Notes: a model not told the origin generated them from the sequence alone. Numbered from the stretch's first letter, positions 35,239 to 47,053 are shown. The stretch is DNA of 64,000 nucleotides from an uncultured Chitinophaga sp. (GCF_902168175.1 NZ_CABHOU010000072.1:360294-424293); one strand, 5' to 3'. Numbers and translations are program-made.

Positions 35239-38200
35239 ATGAAGCTATCTCCCCGGCAAAGAAAATGGTTAAAAGGATTTTTGATATTACTGGCCATCCG
35301 CCTGGTCATAGGGCTCATTCTCTATTATATCATTGAATACCGTTTCAGAGAGGTGATTCAGGTGCTGGTGCACCGGGAATCGCACGGCAAATACCGTTTT
35401 GATGCCGAAGATGTTGAATTCTCGATCTGGAAGAAAAACATCCGGCTTAAAAATGCGACCATGACCGCGGTAGACACTTCCGAACAGGTAACCCGCTACC
35501 AGGTTAAGATACCCGAAGTATACCTCGCCATCAGCTCGTGGAAACAACTAATATTTCATAAGAACGTGCAGGTGGATAGCCTCAGCATCATGCTGCCGGA
35601 TGTGCAAACCCTGGCAGCATCAAAAGCCGCCCGCAAAACAGGCGTTACCATGCAAACCTCGGAAATATTACAGGTGCTTCGCAAAACGATGCACCATTTG
35701 CATGTTCGCAAGTTCAACCTGCACAGCGGCTCCTTTAGCTACACCAGTTCTGTAGCACCGCCATTTCGTACTAACCAGATCAACCTCAGTGCCACCAACT
35801 TCGGAGGCGACTCCACAGATCACCGCTTCCTGTTTGCCGACGATGTGGACCTTACGATTACCGATCAGCGCTGGCTGATGACCGGCGGACTAAAAGAGAT
35901 CAAGTTCCGGCGCCTGCATTTCTCCGGGAAAGATCAGTTCTTCCAGGCCGATTCGTGCCTGATCGTTACGGTGCCGCATGATGGTAAAGCAGGTATGACA
36001 TTGAGCGTGGACAAATTGTTCTTCAAAAGCACCGACCTGGCTGCAATTTATGAAAGAGACGAACTGATACTGGATACGATCATCTGCTATCACCCCGTAA
36101 TTACCCTCTCACCTCGAAAAGGAAATCGAGATAAAAAAGAAAAAAGTGATACCGGCTCTATTATACGGCAGTCGATGTCCAACTTATTTAAAGGTATTAC
36201 ACTGAAGTATGTTGATGTGCGCGAAGGACAAATTAAGCTCGATTATGATTCTACTCGCGACGCCAGTTATGCTACAGAACGTACCAGCCTTAAGATCTAC
36301 AATCTTCATATACAGCATGAAAAACGTCCGCATCTCACTACCGATAGTATAGACCTGCAACTGAAAGGCATTAGTTTTTATACGGCCGACAGCATGTATA
36401 AAATGACGATCGATGAGTTGATGTTACAGCGCCGCGACGTACTGTTCAGCAACGCCGTATTCACCCCTACTGAATTGAACCGTCAAAAGAAAGGCCTGTC
36501 CTTTACAGCGCCCAAACTGCGGATGACGAACATCAACATAGAAGACCTGGTGATGCGTAAGCTCTCTGCCGACAGTGCTTTCCTGGAGTCGCCGGTAATC
36601 AGGTTCTATGCAAATAAACGGTCGAAACAAACTAACGACTCCAGCTTTTCCATCAATAACTTTTACCAGACGCTAAACGGCGTTGGAGAACTACTGAAGG
36701 TAAGTACGTTCAACATCTCCAACGGAAAGGTACAGTATACGCCATTGGGCAGGGGAAAGGAGAAGGCGCTGGTATCAAACATCAATGCCAGTTTCTTTTT
36801 GCATGAACTGCTAAAAAGCGATTCGCTCATCAATATCAAACAGGCGATTGCCCGGCTGGACATTGACCGGATAGATATAGACCTGCCCAAGCTGTCGCTG
36901 CGCGCAAAAGATGTACGCATTAACGGCACACGGGGCCTTACCAGTCTTGATGATTTAGACCTTGATTTAGGCAATAACATTCATGTAACCGGCCGGCAGA
37001 TATTCTGGGCCCACCTCAACTGGGATGCTTTGCAGCGGGACAATAACATCATTGCCGACTCGGTACATGTAAACAGTCTGACCGTTGACATCGGGCATAA
37101 AACCACGCGGAACAAAAAGAAAGCGATGCCCGAAATACGCATCCGCAAAGCAGGTATCGAAAAACTCAGCTTCGATGGCGCACTGGCGCACAATGGTAAG
37201 CTCGGTTTTGGTGCAACAAAACTGTTTGTAGATGGCCTGCAATCCGAAGGTCAATATCTTAAATGGATACGCACAAGAGGAAGAGTAAGTGATGTGCGGT
37301 TCAGCAACGACCAAACCACCGCCAGCGTTAAACATATATTGCTCGATACGAGAAATGAAAGCCTTATCAGCGAAGCGGTTTTCCATTCAGCCGGGGCAGA
37401 TGTGCAGGTGCCCAGCCTGAAGTTCAGGGGGGATATAAGATCTACCGGCATTACACGGATCGATATACAACAAATGCAGGCAGAAGCTCCTGTGATTGCC
37501 ATCAATGCGGGCAACGGTAAAAAAACAACCAAACCGCTGAACATTCCGCTGGATATAACGCTGGAGCATATGCTGGTGAATAACGGCCGTTTCCTGTTTC
37601 ATGGTAACGACAGCCTGGAAGTACAAACGGGAATTAATATAGACTTACGAAGATTATCTGCCAATAAAAATGGCCCCCAGGCATTACGTTACGCACAGAT
37701 CGATGTGACACTGCCCTCGCCGGAACTGACTGGTAAAGCGATGCAGGCAAATGCCGGCAAAACCAGTATCAAACTGAGTAATGGGGCCATTGCCCGCGAC
37801 AGGTCGCTGGTAACGGACATAGCAGCCGCCTGGCGCCAGGCGCAATTTCATATGCAGGGAAAGGATAGCATGGAGCTGGGCCTCGACGATATGAACGGCG
37901 ATCTTCTTTATGCAGGATTTAAACATACGCCCGGCAAAGCAGTGAACTGGGCGGCCTTTCTCGATAAAACGAACTTCCAGACAGGGCCGCTGGACTGGCA
38001 CAACAAGAACAATATGGCTCATGTTGATAATATCGGCTGGAGTGCGGAAGGTCAACACCTGCGGGTTGACAGCATCCGCTTTCTGCCGCATGATAGCCAG
38101 ACCACGTTTATTGCAGCCCATAACTATCAGCAACCTTACCTGGCATTTACTGCATCGCAGTTGAACATGCAGGGCCTCCGTGAACAAGACAGTACCTGGA

Positions 38201-39003
38201 AAGTGCGAAGGGTAACACTTGACGGCGCGCAGCTTACAACAGCCAAGGACAAACGAAAACCAATGCCTCCCGGCCCTGCAAAACCAATGTTAACACAGTT
38301 AATGCAGCGTGTGGGCCTCCCCTTTCATGTAGATTCGTTGCTCGTGCGGGACGCGCTGGTATTAACGGAAGAAACATCTCCCAAAACGAATATGACCAGT
38401 CATATTCCGGTGGAGCATATTACAGTGCTGGTGCGTAATGCCGGTAATCGTCATGCCTCCGCGGCCGACAGCCTGATTATTATCGCCCAACTACAACTGT
38501 TTAATAACCAGATAAAGCGATTGTACTATAACGAGTCGTTTGCCGACAGTCTGGCGGGCTTTACCTTACAGGTAGCGGCCGCGCCGATGTACCTTCCCAA
38601 CCTTACTCATATTACTGCACCCCTGGCGGGCATCGGTGTAACCCGGGGAACCGCCGACACCTTGTATTATCGCGTGCATGGCCACCAGTATGCAGCTATC
38701 GGTACTATGTATTTCGTTTACAATGATCTTCGTATCAACCTGTTTAATTTGCCCGATACGACCCGCCGTACCCTGATCACAAAAGTGAAGAACTGGGCAG
38801 CCAATTTACTGGTGAACAAGCGGAATAGTAAAGATGCATTCATTTTCTACGAACGGAATACGGATAAAATGTTCCTGAACTACTGGATTAACAGTACACT
38901 CCGCGGATTGATGGCCAGCGCAGGCCTCAGGAAGAACAAAAAGGCCTTTATGCGCTATATGAGGCGTACCGAAGAAGATAAAATCCCCTGGAAGACAGAA
39001 TAA
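35239..39003 (+). CDS. AsmA-like/DUF748-type large envelope protein
   Basis: 1254 residues. One N-terminal membrane helix (FLILLAIRLVIGLILYYII, about 14-32) anchors a very long beta-rich periplasmic part with AsmA-like repeats (for example YRFDAEDVEFSIWKKNIRLK and NGRFLFHGNDSLEVQTGINI). Relatives are bridge-like lipid-transfer or outer-membrane assembly proteins. The C-terminus is basic (RKNKKAFMRYMRRTEEDK). It stands alone: no YhdP, TamA/TamB or Lpt gene is adjacent, so lipid transport is inference from the fold. A TATATTTA -7-like element is at 35203-35210. Confidence 0.75.
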   Translation: MKLSPRQRKWLKGFLILLAIRLVIGLILYYIIEYRFREVIQVLVHRESHGKYRFDAEDVEFSIWKKNIRLKNATMTAVDTSEQVTRYQVKIPEVYLAISSWKQLIFHKNVQVDSLSIMLPDVQTLAASKAARKTGVTMQTSEILQVLRKTMHHLHVRKFNLHSGSFSYTSSVAPPFRTNQINLSATNFGGDSTDHRFLFADDVDLTITDQRWLMTGGLKEIKFRRLHFSGKDQFFQADSCLIVTVPHDGKAGMTLSVDKLFFKSTDLAAIYERDELILDTIICYHPVITLSPRKGNRDKKEKSDTGSIIRQSMSNLFKGITLKYVDVREGQIKLDYDSTRDASYATERTSLKIYNLHIQHEKRPHLTTDSIDLQLKGISFYTADSMYKMTIDELMLQRRDVLFSNAVFTPTELNRQKKGLSFTAPKLRMTNINIEDLVMRKLSADSAFLESPVIRFYANKRSKQTNDSSFSINNFYQTLNGVGELLKVSTFNISNGKVQYTPLGRGKEKALVSNINASFFLHELLKSDSLINIKQAIARLDIDRIDIDLPKLSLRAKDVRINGTRGLTSLDDLDLDLGNNIHVTGRQIFWAHLNWDALQRDNNIIADSVHVNSLTVDIGHKTTRNKKKAMPEIRIRKAGIEKLSFDGALAHNGKLGFGATKLFVDGLQSEGQYLKWIRTRGRVSDVRFSNDQTTASVKHILLDTRNESLISEAVFHSAGADVQVPSLKFRGDIRSTGITRIDIQQMQAEAPVIAINAGNGKKTTKPLNIPLDITLEHMLVNNGRFLFHGNDSLEVQTGINIDLRRLSANKNGPQALRYAQIDVTLPSPELTGKAMQANAGKTSIKLSNGAIARDRSLVTDIAAAWRQAQFHMQGKDSMELGLDDMNGDLLYAGFKHTPGKAVNWAAFLDKTNFQTGPLDWHNKNNMAHVDNIGWSAEGQHLRVDSIRFLPHDSQTTFIAAHNYQQPYLAFTASQLNMQGLREQDSTWKVRRVTLDGAQLTTAKDKRKPMPPGPAKPMLTQLMQRVGLPFHVDSLLVRDALVLTEETSPKTNMTSHIPVEHITVLVRNAGNRHASAADSLIIIAQLQLFNNQIKRLYYNESFADSLAGFTLQVAAAPMYLPNLTHITAPLAGIGVTRGTADTLYYRVHGHQYAAIGTMYFVYNDLRINLFNLPDTTRRTLITKVKNWAANLLVNKRNSKDAFIFYERNTDKMFLNYWINSTLRGLMASAGLRKNKKAFMRYMRRTEEDKIPWKTE

Positions 39004-39030
39004 TTTGCAACATCAGTTCATTTTAATACT

Positions 39031-39038
39031 TATATTTG
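39031..39038 (+). promoter_or_regulatory. Candidate -7 element abutting the FAD oxidoreductase start
   Basis: TATATTTG is an exact TAnnTTTG match with only four bases before the ATG at 39043, so the transcript would be leaderless or nearly so. A TTTG lies 23 bases upstream (39004-39007). Confidence 0.45.
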
Positions 39039-39042
39039 CTTT

Positions 39043-39942
39043 ATGCAGCAATATGACGTTATTATCGCCGGTGGCAGTTACGCCGGCTTATCGGCCGCCA
39101 TGGCTCTTGGGCGGGCCATTCGCAGAGTTCTGATCATCGATGGCGGCGATCCTTGCAACAAGCAAACGCCTCATTCCCACAATTTTATTACGCAGGATGG
39201 TAATACGCCGGCAGCCATTGCTGCCGCTGCCCGCGAACAGGTACTCGCCTACCCCACGGTTGCGTTACAACAGGGTATTGTAAGTAATATAACCCCGTTG
39301 GATAAAGGGTTCGAGGTGGTAACCGCTGAGGGCAATGTTTACCAGGCTAAGAAGATTATTTTCGCTACCGGCGTGAAAGACATTATGCCGGATATCAAAG
39401 GCTTTGCGGAGTGCTGGGGTATTACCGCTATTCATTGTCCCTACTGCCATGGTTACGAGGTGCGGGCGGAGGAAACAGGCATCATGGCCAATGGGGATAT
39501 GGCTTACGAATTCGCCAAACTAATCAGCAACTGGACCGATAAACTCACCTTGTTCACGAACGGGCCCTCTTCTTTAAGCGCTGAGCAGGCATTGAAACTG
39601 GCTGCACATAAGATCAATATCGTCGAAAAGAAGATCGTGGAGCTGGAACATGAAAATGGCTTTATTAACCAGGTGAACTTTGAAGACGGCAGCAGGCAGT
39701 CTTTAGCAGCGCTTTACAGCAAACTGCCGTTCGTACAAAAATCCGATCTGCTTGCCCGGTTAGGTTGTGAATTTGATGATCATGGTTTGGTGAGAATAGA
39801 TGATTTCTCAAGAACGACTGTACCCGGTGTATATGCAGCAGGTGATAATGCGAACATGTTCCGCAGCGTCGCCATGTCTGTAGCGATGGGCACAAAGGCC
39901 GGAGCTATGTCTAATAAGGAAATGCGGGACCAGATGTTTTAG
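39043..39942 (+). CDS. Thioredoxin-reductase-like FAD/NAD(P) oxidoreductase
   Basis: 299 residues. The FAD Rossmann motif is AGGSYAGLSAAMALG (9-23). The redox pair CPYC is at Cys132 and Cys135, placed in the NADPH domain as in TrxB. The terminal FAD contact is PGVYAAGDNA. It probably reduces a thioredoxin or small thiol partner in the cytoplasm; true TrxB and related reductases cannot be told apart here. It overlaps the convergent exbD gene by 4 bases. Confidence 0.88.
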   Translation: MQQYDVIIAGGSYAGLSAAMALGRAIRRVLIIDGGDPCNKQTPHSHNFITQDGNTPAAIAAAAREQVLAYPTVALQQGIVSNITPLDKGFEVVTAEGNVYQAKKIIFATGVKDIMPDIKGFAECWGITAIHCPYCHGYEVRAEETGIMANGDMAYEFAKLISNWTDKLTLFTNGPSSLSAEQALKLAAHKINIVEKKIVELEHENGFINQVNFEDGSRQSLAALYSKLPFVQKSDLLARLGCEFDDHGLVRIDDFSRTTVPGVYAAGDNANMFRSVAMSVAMGTKAGAMSNKEMRDQMF

Positions 39943-40370
39943 TGGGTGGCGAGGTTTGCATAGAAATGCAGCCTGTATTGTTTTGCTTTCTTAAATACAG
40001 CAAACACCTGCTTTACGATAGGAAAAGGTGTGGCTGCGTCTATTTTAAGTACAATACGGTGATGCCTTTTTTCCTGGGTAGCCTTAATATGCCCGAATAA
40101 CCCGGAAGCATTTACACGGCGCAGCTTCCCCTGCCCGGAAGAATCAATAAAAATGTGGCCATGCTTGTTGACTCTAACGAGCAATACATGTTCCCAGTCT
40201 GCTAAACAGGGATTGTAATTAACCTTTGTGGTGGCTGCTGTTATAAATGTATCATCGTATGGCCTGAACTTGCCGGTGAACATTATAAAGCATAAAAGCA
40301 CGAAGGTGATATCTGCCATAGCAGTAAGGTTTACAGAGGCAGTGCGTCTAATAATACTAGTACGGGGCAT
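39939..40370 (-). CDS. ExbD/TolR-family protein without ExbB partner
   Basis: 143 residues. A short cytosolic N-terminus is followed by one membrane helix, LTAMADITFVLLCFIMFTG, with the conserved proton-path aspartate (Asp20), then a periplasmic domain. ExbD works with ExbB to power TonB-dependent transport, but no exbB or tonB is in the window. The ATG at 40370 lies in the arm of a long hairpin (40359-40409), and a stop codon two codons upstream makes this the only possible start. Confidence 0.85.
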   Translation of the reverse strand: MPRTSIIRRTASVNLTAMADITFVLLCFIMFTGKFRPYDDTFITAATTKVNYNPCLADWEHVLLVRVNKHGHIFIDSSGQGKLRRVNASGLFGHIKATQEKRHHRIVLKIDAATPFPIVKQVFAVFKKAKQYRLHFYANLATH

Positions 40371-40409
40371 CTTCTACGCGTTTTAGTTGCGTATAAGATG
40401 CCCCGTACT
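40359..40409 (-). promoter_or_regulatory. Long hairpin covering the exbD-like start codon
   Basis: Arms 40359-40373 and 40395-40409 pair perfectly over 15 bp (AAGATGCCCCGTACT). After one mismatch the stem continues for six more pairs, the last a G-T, with a 7-base loop (40381-40387). The exbD ATG (40368-40370) is buried in the arm. It lies 20 bases after the map stop codon on the same strand. No T-tract follows, so translational control seems more likely than termination. Confidence 0.65.
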
Positions 40410-40429
40410 TATTTATCCATAAAATAAGG

Positions 40430-41194
40430 TTAGTTCCAGATGCCGTTCGCCTCGGTAAGAATCACCGGCTTCCCGTCTGTAACGATGATCGTATGTTCGT
40501 GCTGGGCAACGAAGCTGCCATCGCGGGATTTCAGTGTCCAGCCGTCGGCTTGGGTGTGGGCGTAGGTGGCTTTGGTGGAAATGAACGTTTCTATGGCTAC
40601 TACGCTGTTTTTGCGGAAACGATCGCGGTTAAAGCGGTCGTAAAAGCAGGCGATCTCGTGTGGCTCCTCGTGTAAGGCGCCGCCCACACCATGACCGGTA
40701 AGGTTCTTAATTACTTTGTAACCCGACTTCTTCGCCTCGTTCTCGATCAGGCGGCCTATTTCGGCAATACGTACGCCACCGCGGATATTGTGGATAGCTT
40801 TATGTAGTATTTCTTTAGATGCGTTAACAAGGCGGTTGTGCTGATGAATGTCTTCACCGAGTACGAAAGAGCCGCCATTATCAGCCCAAAAACCTTCCAG
40901 TTCGGCCGAGACATCAACGTTTATCAGATCGCCTTCTTTTAGTACCGTACGATCGGTAGGCATGCCATGAGCAATTTCTTCATTTACGCTGATGCAGGTC
41001 CAGCCAGGGAAGCCGTACGTGAGCCTGGGAGCCGACTTGGCCCCGAATTGCTGGAGCAGCACGCCTCCGTATTCATCCAGTTCTTTTGTGGTCATCCCGG
41101 GTTTGGCATACTCCCTCATCATCTTCAGCGTTTTGCCTACGGCGTCGCTGATCTTCTGCATACCCAGCAGTTCTTCCTGTGTTGATATGGACAT
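40430..41194 (-). CDS. map: Type I methionine aminopeptidase
   Basis: 254 residues. It removes the initiator Met from nascent proteins. The pita-bread metal ligands are visible: two Asp in INVDVSAELEGFWADNGG, His in GHGVGGALHEEPHEI, Glu in VVAIETFIS and the last Glu in AQHEHTIIVTDG. The length fits bacterial MAPs. It is upstream of the exbD-like gene on the same strand. Confidence 0.95.
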   Translation of the reverse strand: MSISTQEELLGMQKISDAVGKTLKMMREYAKPGMTTKELDEYGGVLLQQFGAKSAPRLTYGFPGWTCISVNEEIAHGMPTDRTVLKEGDLINVDVSAELEGFWADNGGSFVLGEDIHQHNRLVNASKEILHKAIHNIRGGVRIAEIGRLIENEAKKSGYKVIKNLTGHGVGGALHEEPHEIACFYDRFNRDRFRKNSVVAIETFISTKATYAHTQADGWTLKSRDGSFVAQHEHTIIVTDGKPVILTEANGIWN

Positions 41195-41368
41195 AAGCTA
41201 TTGATTATGCAACTAAGATAAGGAATATGGAGAATATGGAATGAGGTGCGCAGTATAGTAATTAGTTACTGTGCGAAATAAAAGGGTCGGGAACTAAACA
41301 GATGTTGCGAAAAGGCAGAACCGCAAAACAGGCATTGGCAGAGGTATTTGATTTGGTGGGGAGATAAT

Positions 41369-41376
41369 TATATTTG
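41369..41376 (+). promoter_or_regulatory. Promoter of the ClC gene
   Basis: TATATTTG (-7) with TTTG at 41347-41350, spacing 18. This is the best complete Bacteroidota promoter in the window. It gives a leader of about 80 bases with two hairpins (41386-41407 and 41416-41436). Confidence 0.7.
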
Positions 41377-41460
41377 TGCTGTCAAAGAAAGAAATGGCGC
41401 TCTTTCTATTCAACCGTTCCGGCAGCCACCGGGAACAATAACGCCGACAGCCAGCTAATC

Positions 41461-42714
41461 ATGAAAGAGATCAAATACTTTACAGGCCGCCTGACACTCC
41501 TTTATCACCTTGTTAAATGGACTTTACTATCGCTTCCCGTGGCTTTTGTAGTAGGATCGCTGGTAGCATTGTTTCTTTGGTTGCTCGACCTGGCAACGGC
41601 TACACGTTTACAACTCCCCTGGTTACTGTACCTGCTGCCACTAGCGGGTGTAGGTATCTACTTCCTCTATAAAAAATTAGGCAAAAATGCAGAAGCGGGT
41701 AACAACCTGGTACTGGAAGAAATACACCAGCCAGGCGCTGGCATTCCGGCCAGGATGGCACCACTGGTGTTGATTACTACCGTGATTACCCACTTATTCG
41801 GCGGCTCCGCCGGGCGCGAGGGAACAGCTGTACAAATAGGTGGCAGTATGGCTGCCTGGTTATCCAAACTCATTAACCTGATGCCCGACGACCGGCGCAT
41901 CCTGCTGATGTGTGGCATTGCTGCGGGGTTTGGTGCTGTATTTGGCACACCGCTTACGGGTGCCGTATTTGCACTGGAAGTACTGGCGATAGGCGCTATG
42001 CGTTATGATGCGCTCGTGCCCTGCCTTGCCGCCAGTGTGTTTGCAGATGTAATTTGCTCGGCATGGGGTATTCATCACACCCACTACGCTATTTCCACCG
42101 CGTTTATAAAAGACATCACACCAAAAGGGTTGTTGTTATTGGGTGAAGTAATACTGGCCGGTGCCTGCTTCGGACTGGCCAGCTGGTTATTTTCCACCAT
42201 GATGCATCACCTGAAAAAGATAGCGGGTAAACTGATAAAACCGGCGTGGCTAATACCGGTGGCTGGTGGTTTACTCGTGATACTACTGTGCTGGGTGGTT
42301 GGAACACGGGATTATATAGGCCTTGGAGTAACCGGTAAAACCAGCATTACAGCAGCTTTTCATGAAGGTGGCGCTACCACCTGGAGCTGGTTATGGAAAA
42401 CTGTTTTTACTGTAGTAACATTGGCCATGGGCTTTAAGGGCGGCGAAGTAACACCGCTGTTCTTTATCGGGGCCACTTTGGGCAACACACTGGCCGTCCT
42501 GATGGGCGCACCCATCGACCTGTTCGCAGCGCTAGGCTTCATTGCCGTATTTGCCGGTGCTACTAACACCCCTATCGCCTGTACGCTAATGGGGGCCGAG
42601 TTATTTGGCACCGATAATATACTGTACTTCGCAGTAGCCTGTTTTACCGCGTACTACTTTAGCGGACGATCAGGTATATACACCGCTCAGCGCATCGGCA
42701 CGCCCAAAGCGTAG
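41461..42714 (+). CDS. ClC-family chloride channel or antiporter
   Basis: 417 residues from ATG 41461; the longer frame upstream lies in the transcribed leader. Multi-helix membrane protein with the ClC filter motifs GGSAGREGT (Gly118 to Thr122, Glu120 matching the gating glutamate), [17 protein letters not shown] and the late [18 protein letters not shown]. It moves chloride or related anions through the inner membrane. No CBS domain is present. The ion selectivity is not readable. Confidence 0.9.
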   Translation: MKEIKYFTGRLTLLYHLVKWTLLSLPVAFVVGSLVALFLWLLDLATATRLQLPWLLYLLPLAGVGIYFLYKKLGKNAEAGNNLVLEEIHQPGAGIPARMAPLVLITTVITHLFGGSAGREGTAVQIGGSMAAWLSKLINLMPDDRRILLMCGIAAGFGAVFGTPLTGAVFALEVLAIGAMRYDALVPCLAASVFADVICSAWGIHHTHYAISTAFIKDITPKGLLLLGEVILAGACFGLASWLFSTMMHHLKKIAGKLIKPAWLIPVAGGLLVILLCWVVGTRDYIGLGVTGKTSITAAFHEGGATTWSWLWKTVFTVVTLAMGFKGGEVTPLFFIGATLGNTLAVLMGAPIDLFAALGFIAVFAGATNTPIACTLMGAELFGTDNILYFAVACFTAYYFSGRSGIYTAQRIGTPKA

Positions 42715-42774
42715 CAGGATTGGCGGCAGTTCCGGAAATTCTTTGTATTTTCATTGGCCCCAACTTTAGATGAT

Positions 42775-43461
42775 ATGATTAAAGTAATAGCATTCGACGC
42801 AGACGATACACTGTGGGTAAACGAACCTTATTTCCAGGAAACAGAATATAAGTTATGTGCCCTGCTGGAAGATTATCTTCCGCATCACTCCGTAGAAAAA
42901 GAACTGCTGAAAACGGAGATAGCTAACCTGAAACTTTACGGCTACGGTATTAAGGCTTTCATTCTTTGTATGATAGAAACCGCTGTACGCGTAACGGAAG
43001 GCCATGCACCAATTGCGATCGTGGAAAAGATTATGCAGTATGGTAAAGAAATGCTGGAGAAACCGATAGAACTGCTCGACGGTATCGAAGAAACGCTCGC
43101 CACTTTAAAAGCTGATTACCGCCTGGTGGTAGCTACCAAAGGCGACCTGCTGGACCAGGAACGTAAACTGAAAAAATCGGGCCTGGAACATTATTTTCAC
43201 CACATCGAGATCATGTCGGACAAGCAGGAAACGGATTACCTGAAACTGATACGCCACCTCGATATTAAACCTGAAGAGTTCACGATGATCGGGAACTCTT
43301 TGAAGTCGGATGTGCTGCCCGTACTCGGAATAGGCGGCCACGCTATTCATATCCCCTATCACATTACCTGGGAAATCGAAAGGGTAGATACGCTGGTGGA
43401 ACATGAAAATTTCAGGCAATGCACAACAATTAGCGAAGTGCTGCCATTTTTCCAGCAATAA
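42775..43461 (+). CDS. HAD-superfamily hydrolase
   Basis: 228 residues from ATG 42775; a TTG seven codons upstream is less likely. Motif I is FDADDTLWV with the nucleophile and acid Asp residues, motif II is VVATKGD, motif III Lys is in LKKSGLEHYFHHIEI and motif IV ends in MIGNSLKSD. Phosphatase or dehalogenase activity on a small molecule is expected. The substrate is unknown. Confidence 0.88.
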   Translation: MIKVIAFDADDTLWVNEPYFQETEYKLCALLEDYLPHHSVEKELLKTEIANLKLYGYGIKAFILCMIETAVRVTEGHAPIAIVEKIMQYGKEMLEKPIELLDGIEETLATLKADYRLVVATKGDLLDQERKLKKSGLEHYFHHIEIMSDKQETDYLKLIRHLDIKPEEFTMIGNSLKSDVLPVLGIGGHAIHIPYHITWEIERVDTLVEHENFRQCTTISEVLPFFQQ

Positions 43462-43650
43462 TTATTTAACCTAAAGATGCAAACTCTGCCCGCACAGGTT
43501 CCCGGGCCAGCCTTGCTATGATCTTATCGTAAAAGATGAACATGAAAATTCAAACGGGCCCCTACGGATTACCCCTGCCATACCGGTCCGGCGCTGAAAA
43601 GATGTTTTCCCAGGCACACATGCCTTCTATTGCCAACTAAGTATTAGCAG

Positions 43651-43658
43651 TATCTTCG
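43651..43658 (+). promoter_or_regulatory. Candidate -7 element abutting dinB
   Basis: TATCTTCG resembles TAnnTTTG and ends four bases before the dinB ATG, the same distance as at the FAD oxidoreductase gene. Confidence 0.35.
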
Positions 43659-43662
43659 CATC

Positions 43663-44757
43663 ATGAGCGCGCACTCCGTCATAAAACACCGGAAAATCAT
43701 TCATATTGATATGGATGCATTTTATGCATCGGTGGAGCAGCGCGACAATCCCGATTACAGGGGCAAACCCATCGCCGTTGGCGGTTCTCCTGAAGGACGC
43801 GGCGGTGTGGTGGCGACCGCCAGTTATGAAGCGCGCAAGTTTGGCGTGCGATCGGCTATGCCTTCCAAACGGGCGTTACAGCTTTGCCCACAGGTGATTT
43901 TCGTTTACCCGCGCTTTGCGGTTTACAAGGAAGTAAGCCAGCACGTACGCGCCATCTTTCGCCGCTATACCGACCTTATTGAACCGCTCTCGCTGGACGA
44001 AGCCTACCTCGATGTAACCCACGATAAACTGAACATTGGCTCGGCTATCGGTATTGCACAGCAGATACGGGCCGCGATTAAAGAGGAACTGCAGCTTACT
44101 GCCTCGGCAGGTGTATCGGTGAACAAATTCGTAGCCAAGATCGCTTCGGATATGAATAAGCCGGACGGACTTACGTTTATTGATCCTTCACAGGTAGAAA
44201 CCTTTATGGAACAATTGCCAGTAGAAAAATTCTTCGGTGTGGGCAAAGTAACCGCAGAGAAAATGAACCGCATGAACCTCTTCACCGGGGCCGATCTTAA
44301 GAAACTCACTGAAGACGAACTGTCCCGTTATTTCGGCAAAACCGGCCGTTTCTTTTACCGCATCGTACGCGGCATCGACGACCGGGAAGTACAACCCCAC
44401 CGCGAAACCAAATCCATGGGTGCAGAAGATACTTTCGCCTACGACCTGGAACTGATTGACGACATGTTCGCTGAACTGGACAAGATCGCTAAAACGGTGT
44501 ACGATCGTTTGTTACGTTACGAACTGAAAGGCCGTACTGTTACCCTCAAAATCAAGTACAGCGACTTCAGGCAGATTACCCGTAACCACTCCTTTCTCCA
44601 GCCGGTGGGCGACCTTGAAACCATTGCTGCTACGGCGAAAGAGCTGTTATTGAAGACAGAGCCGGATGGTGCGAAGATCCGTTTGCTGGGGATTACTTTG
44701 TCGAACTTCGGCGATGGTATTACAAAGCCGGATAATGGGCAATTGCGTTTGTTTTGA
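43663..44757 (+). CDS. dinB: DNA polymerase IV (Y-family translesion polymerase)
   Basis: 364 residues, the normal DinB size. The palm carries HIDMDAFYASVEQRDNP and the catalytic SLDEAYLDVT. A helix-hairpin-helix thumb part (VGKVTAEKMNRMNLFTGADL) and a little-finger domain follow; the C-terminus ends in QLRLF, a clamp-binding-like tail. It copies past damaged bases. No LexA-type SOS box was recognised upstream. Confidence 0.95.
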   Translation: MSAHSVIKHRKIIHIDMDAFYASVEQRDNPDYRGKPIAVGGSPEGRGGVVATASYEARKFGVRSAMPSKRALQLCPQVIFVYPRFAVYKEVSQHVRAIFRRYTDLIEPLSLDEAYLDVTHDKLNIGSAIGIAQQIRAAIKEELQLTASAGVSVNKFVAKIASDMNKPDGLTFIDPSQVETFMEQLPVEKFFGVGKVTAEKMNRMNLFTGADLKKLTEDELSRYFGKTGRFFYRIVRGIDDREVQPHRETKSMGAEDTFAYDLELIDDMFAELDKIAKTVYDRLLRYELKGRTVTLKIKYSDFRQITRNHSFLQPVGDLETIAATAKELLLKTEPDGAKIRLLGITLSNFGDGITKPDNGQLRLF

Positions 44758-44765
44758 TGCGTGGC

Positions 44766-44843
44766 GGTGTATACACCAACTGGAACCGTCGCCCTATATA
44801 GCTACAGCTGCTGAAGGGAGTGACACAACGGCGGCCCAATACT
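44766..44843 (-). repeat. Third copy of the dispersed repeat, inverted
   Basis: GGTGTATACACC (44766-44777), GCTGAAGGGAGTGAC (44811-44825 region) and GCCCAATACT (44834-44843) are the reverse complements of the modules in the 25.4-25.6 kb copies. It begins 8 bases after dinB. Confidence 0.75.
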
Positions 44844-44907
44844 CCCCCCGCCGCCCGTCCCCCAATTCCCTCCATCTAAAAGAAAAATTTGGCTAAGAGA
44901 CAATAGT

Positions 44908-44922
44908 CTACTAAATTGGTAG
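44908..44922. promoter_or_regulatory. Palindromic candidate operator upstream of metY
   Basis: CTACTAAATTGGTAG is symmetric at 12 of 14 positions, 35 bases before the metY ATG. It resembles operators of Rrf2-type sulfur regulators, but that link is inference. Confidence 0.45.
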
Positions 44923-44945
44923 GAATATTCATTACTCGCTTATAA

Positions 44946-47053
<2,108 letters not shown>

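Noticed and set aside
43536..43640. A 34-codon ORF between the HAD and dinB genes
   Set aside because: No motif and no promoter of its own; the gap is only 200 bases and short frames are expected by chance.
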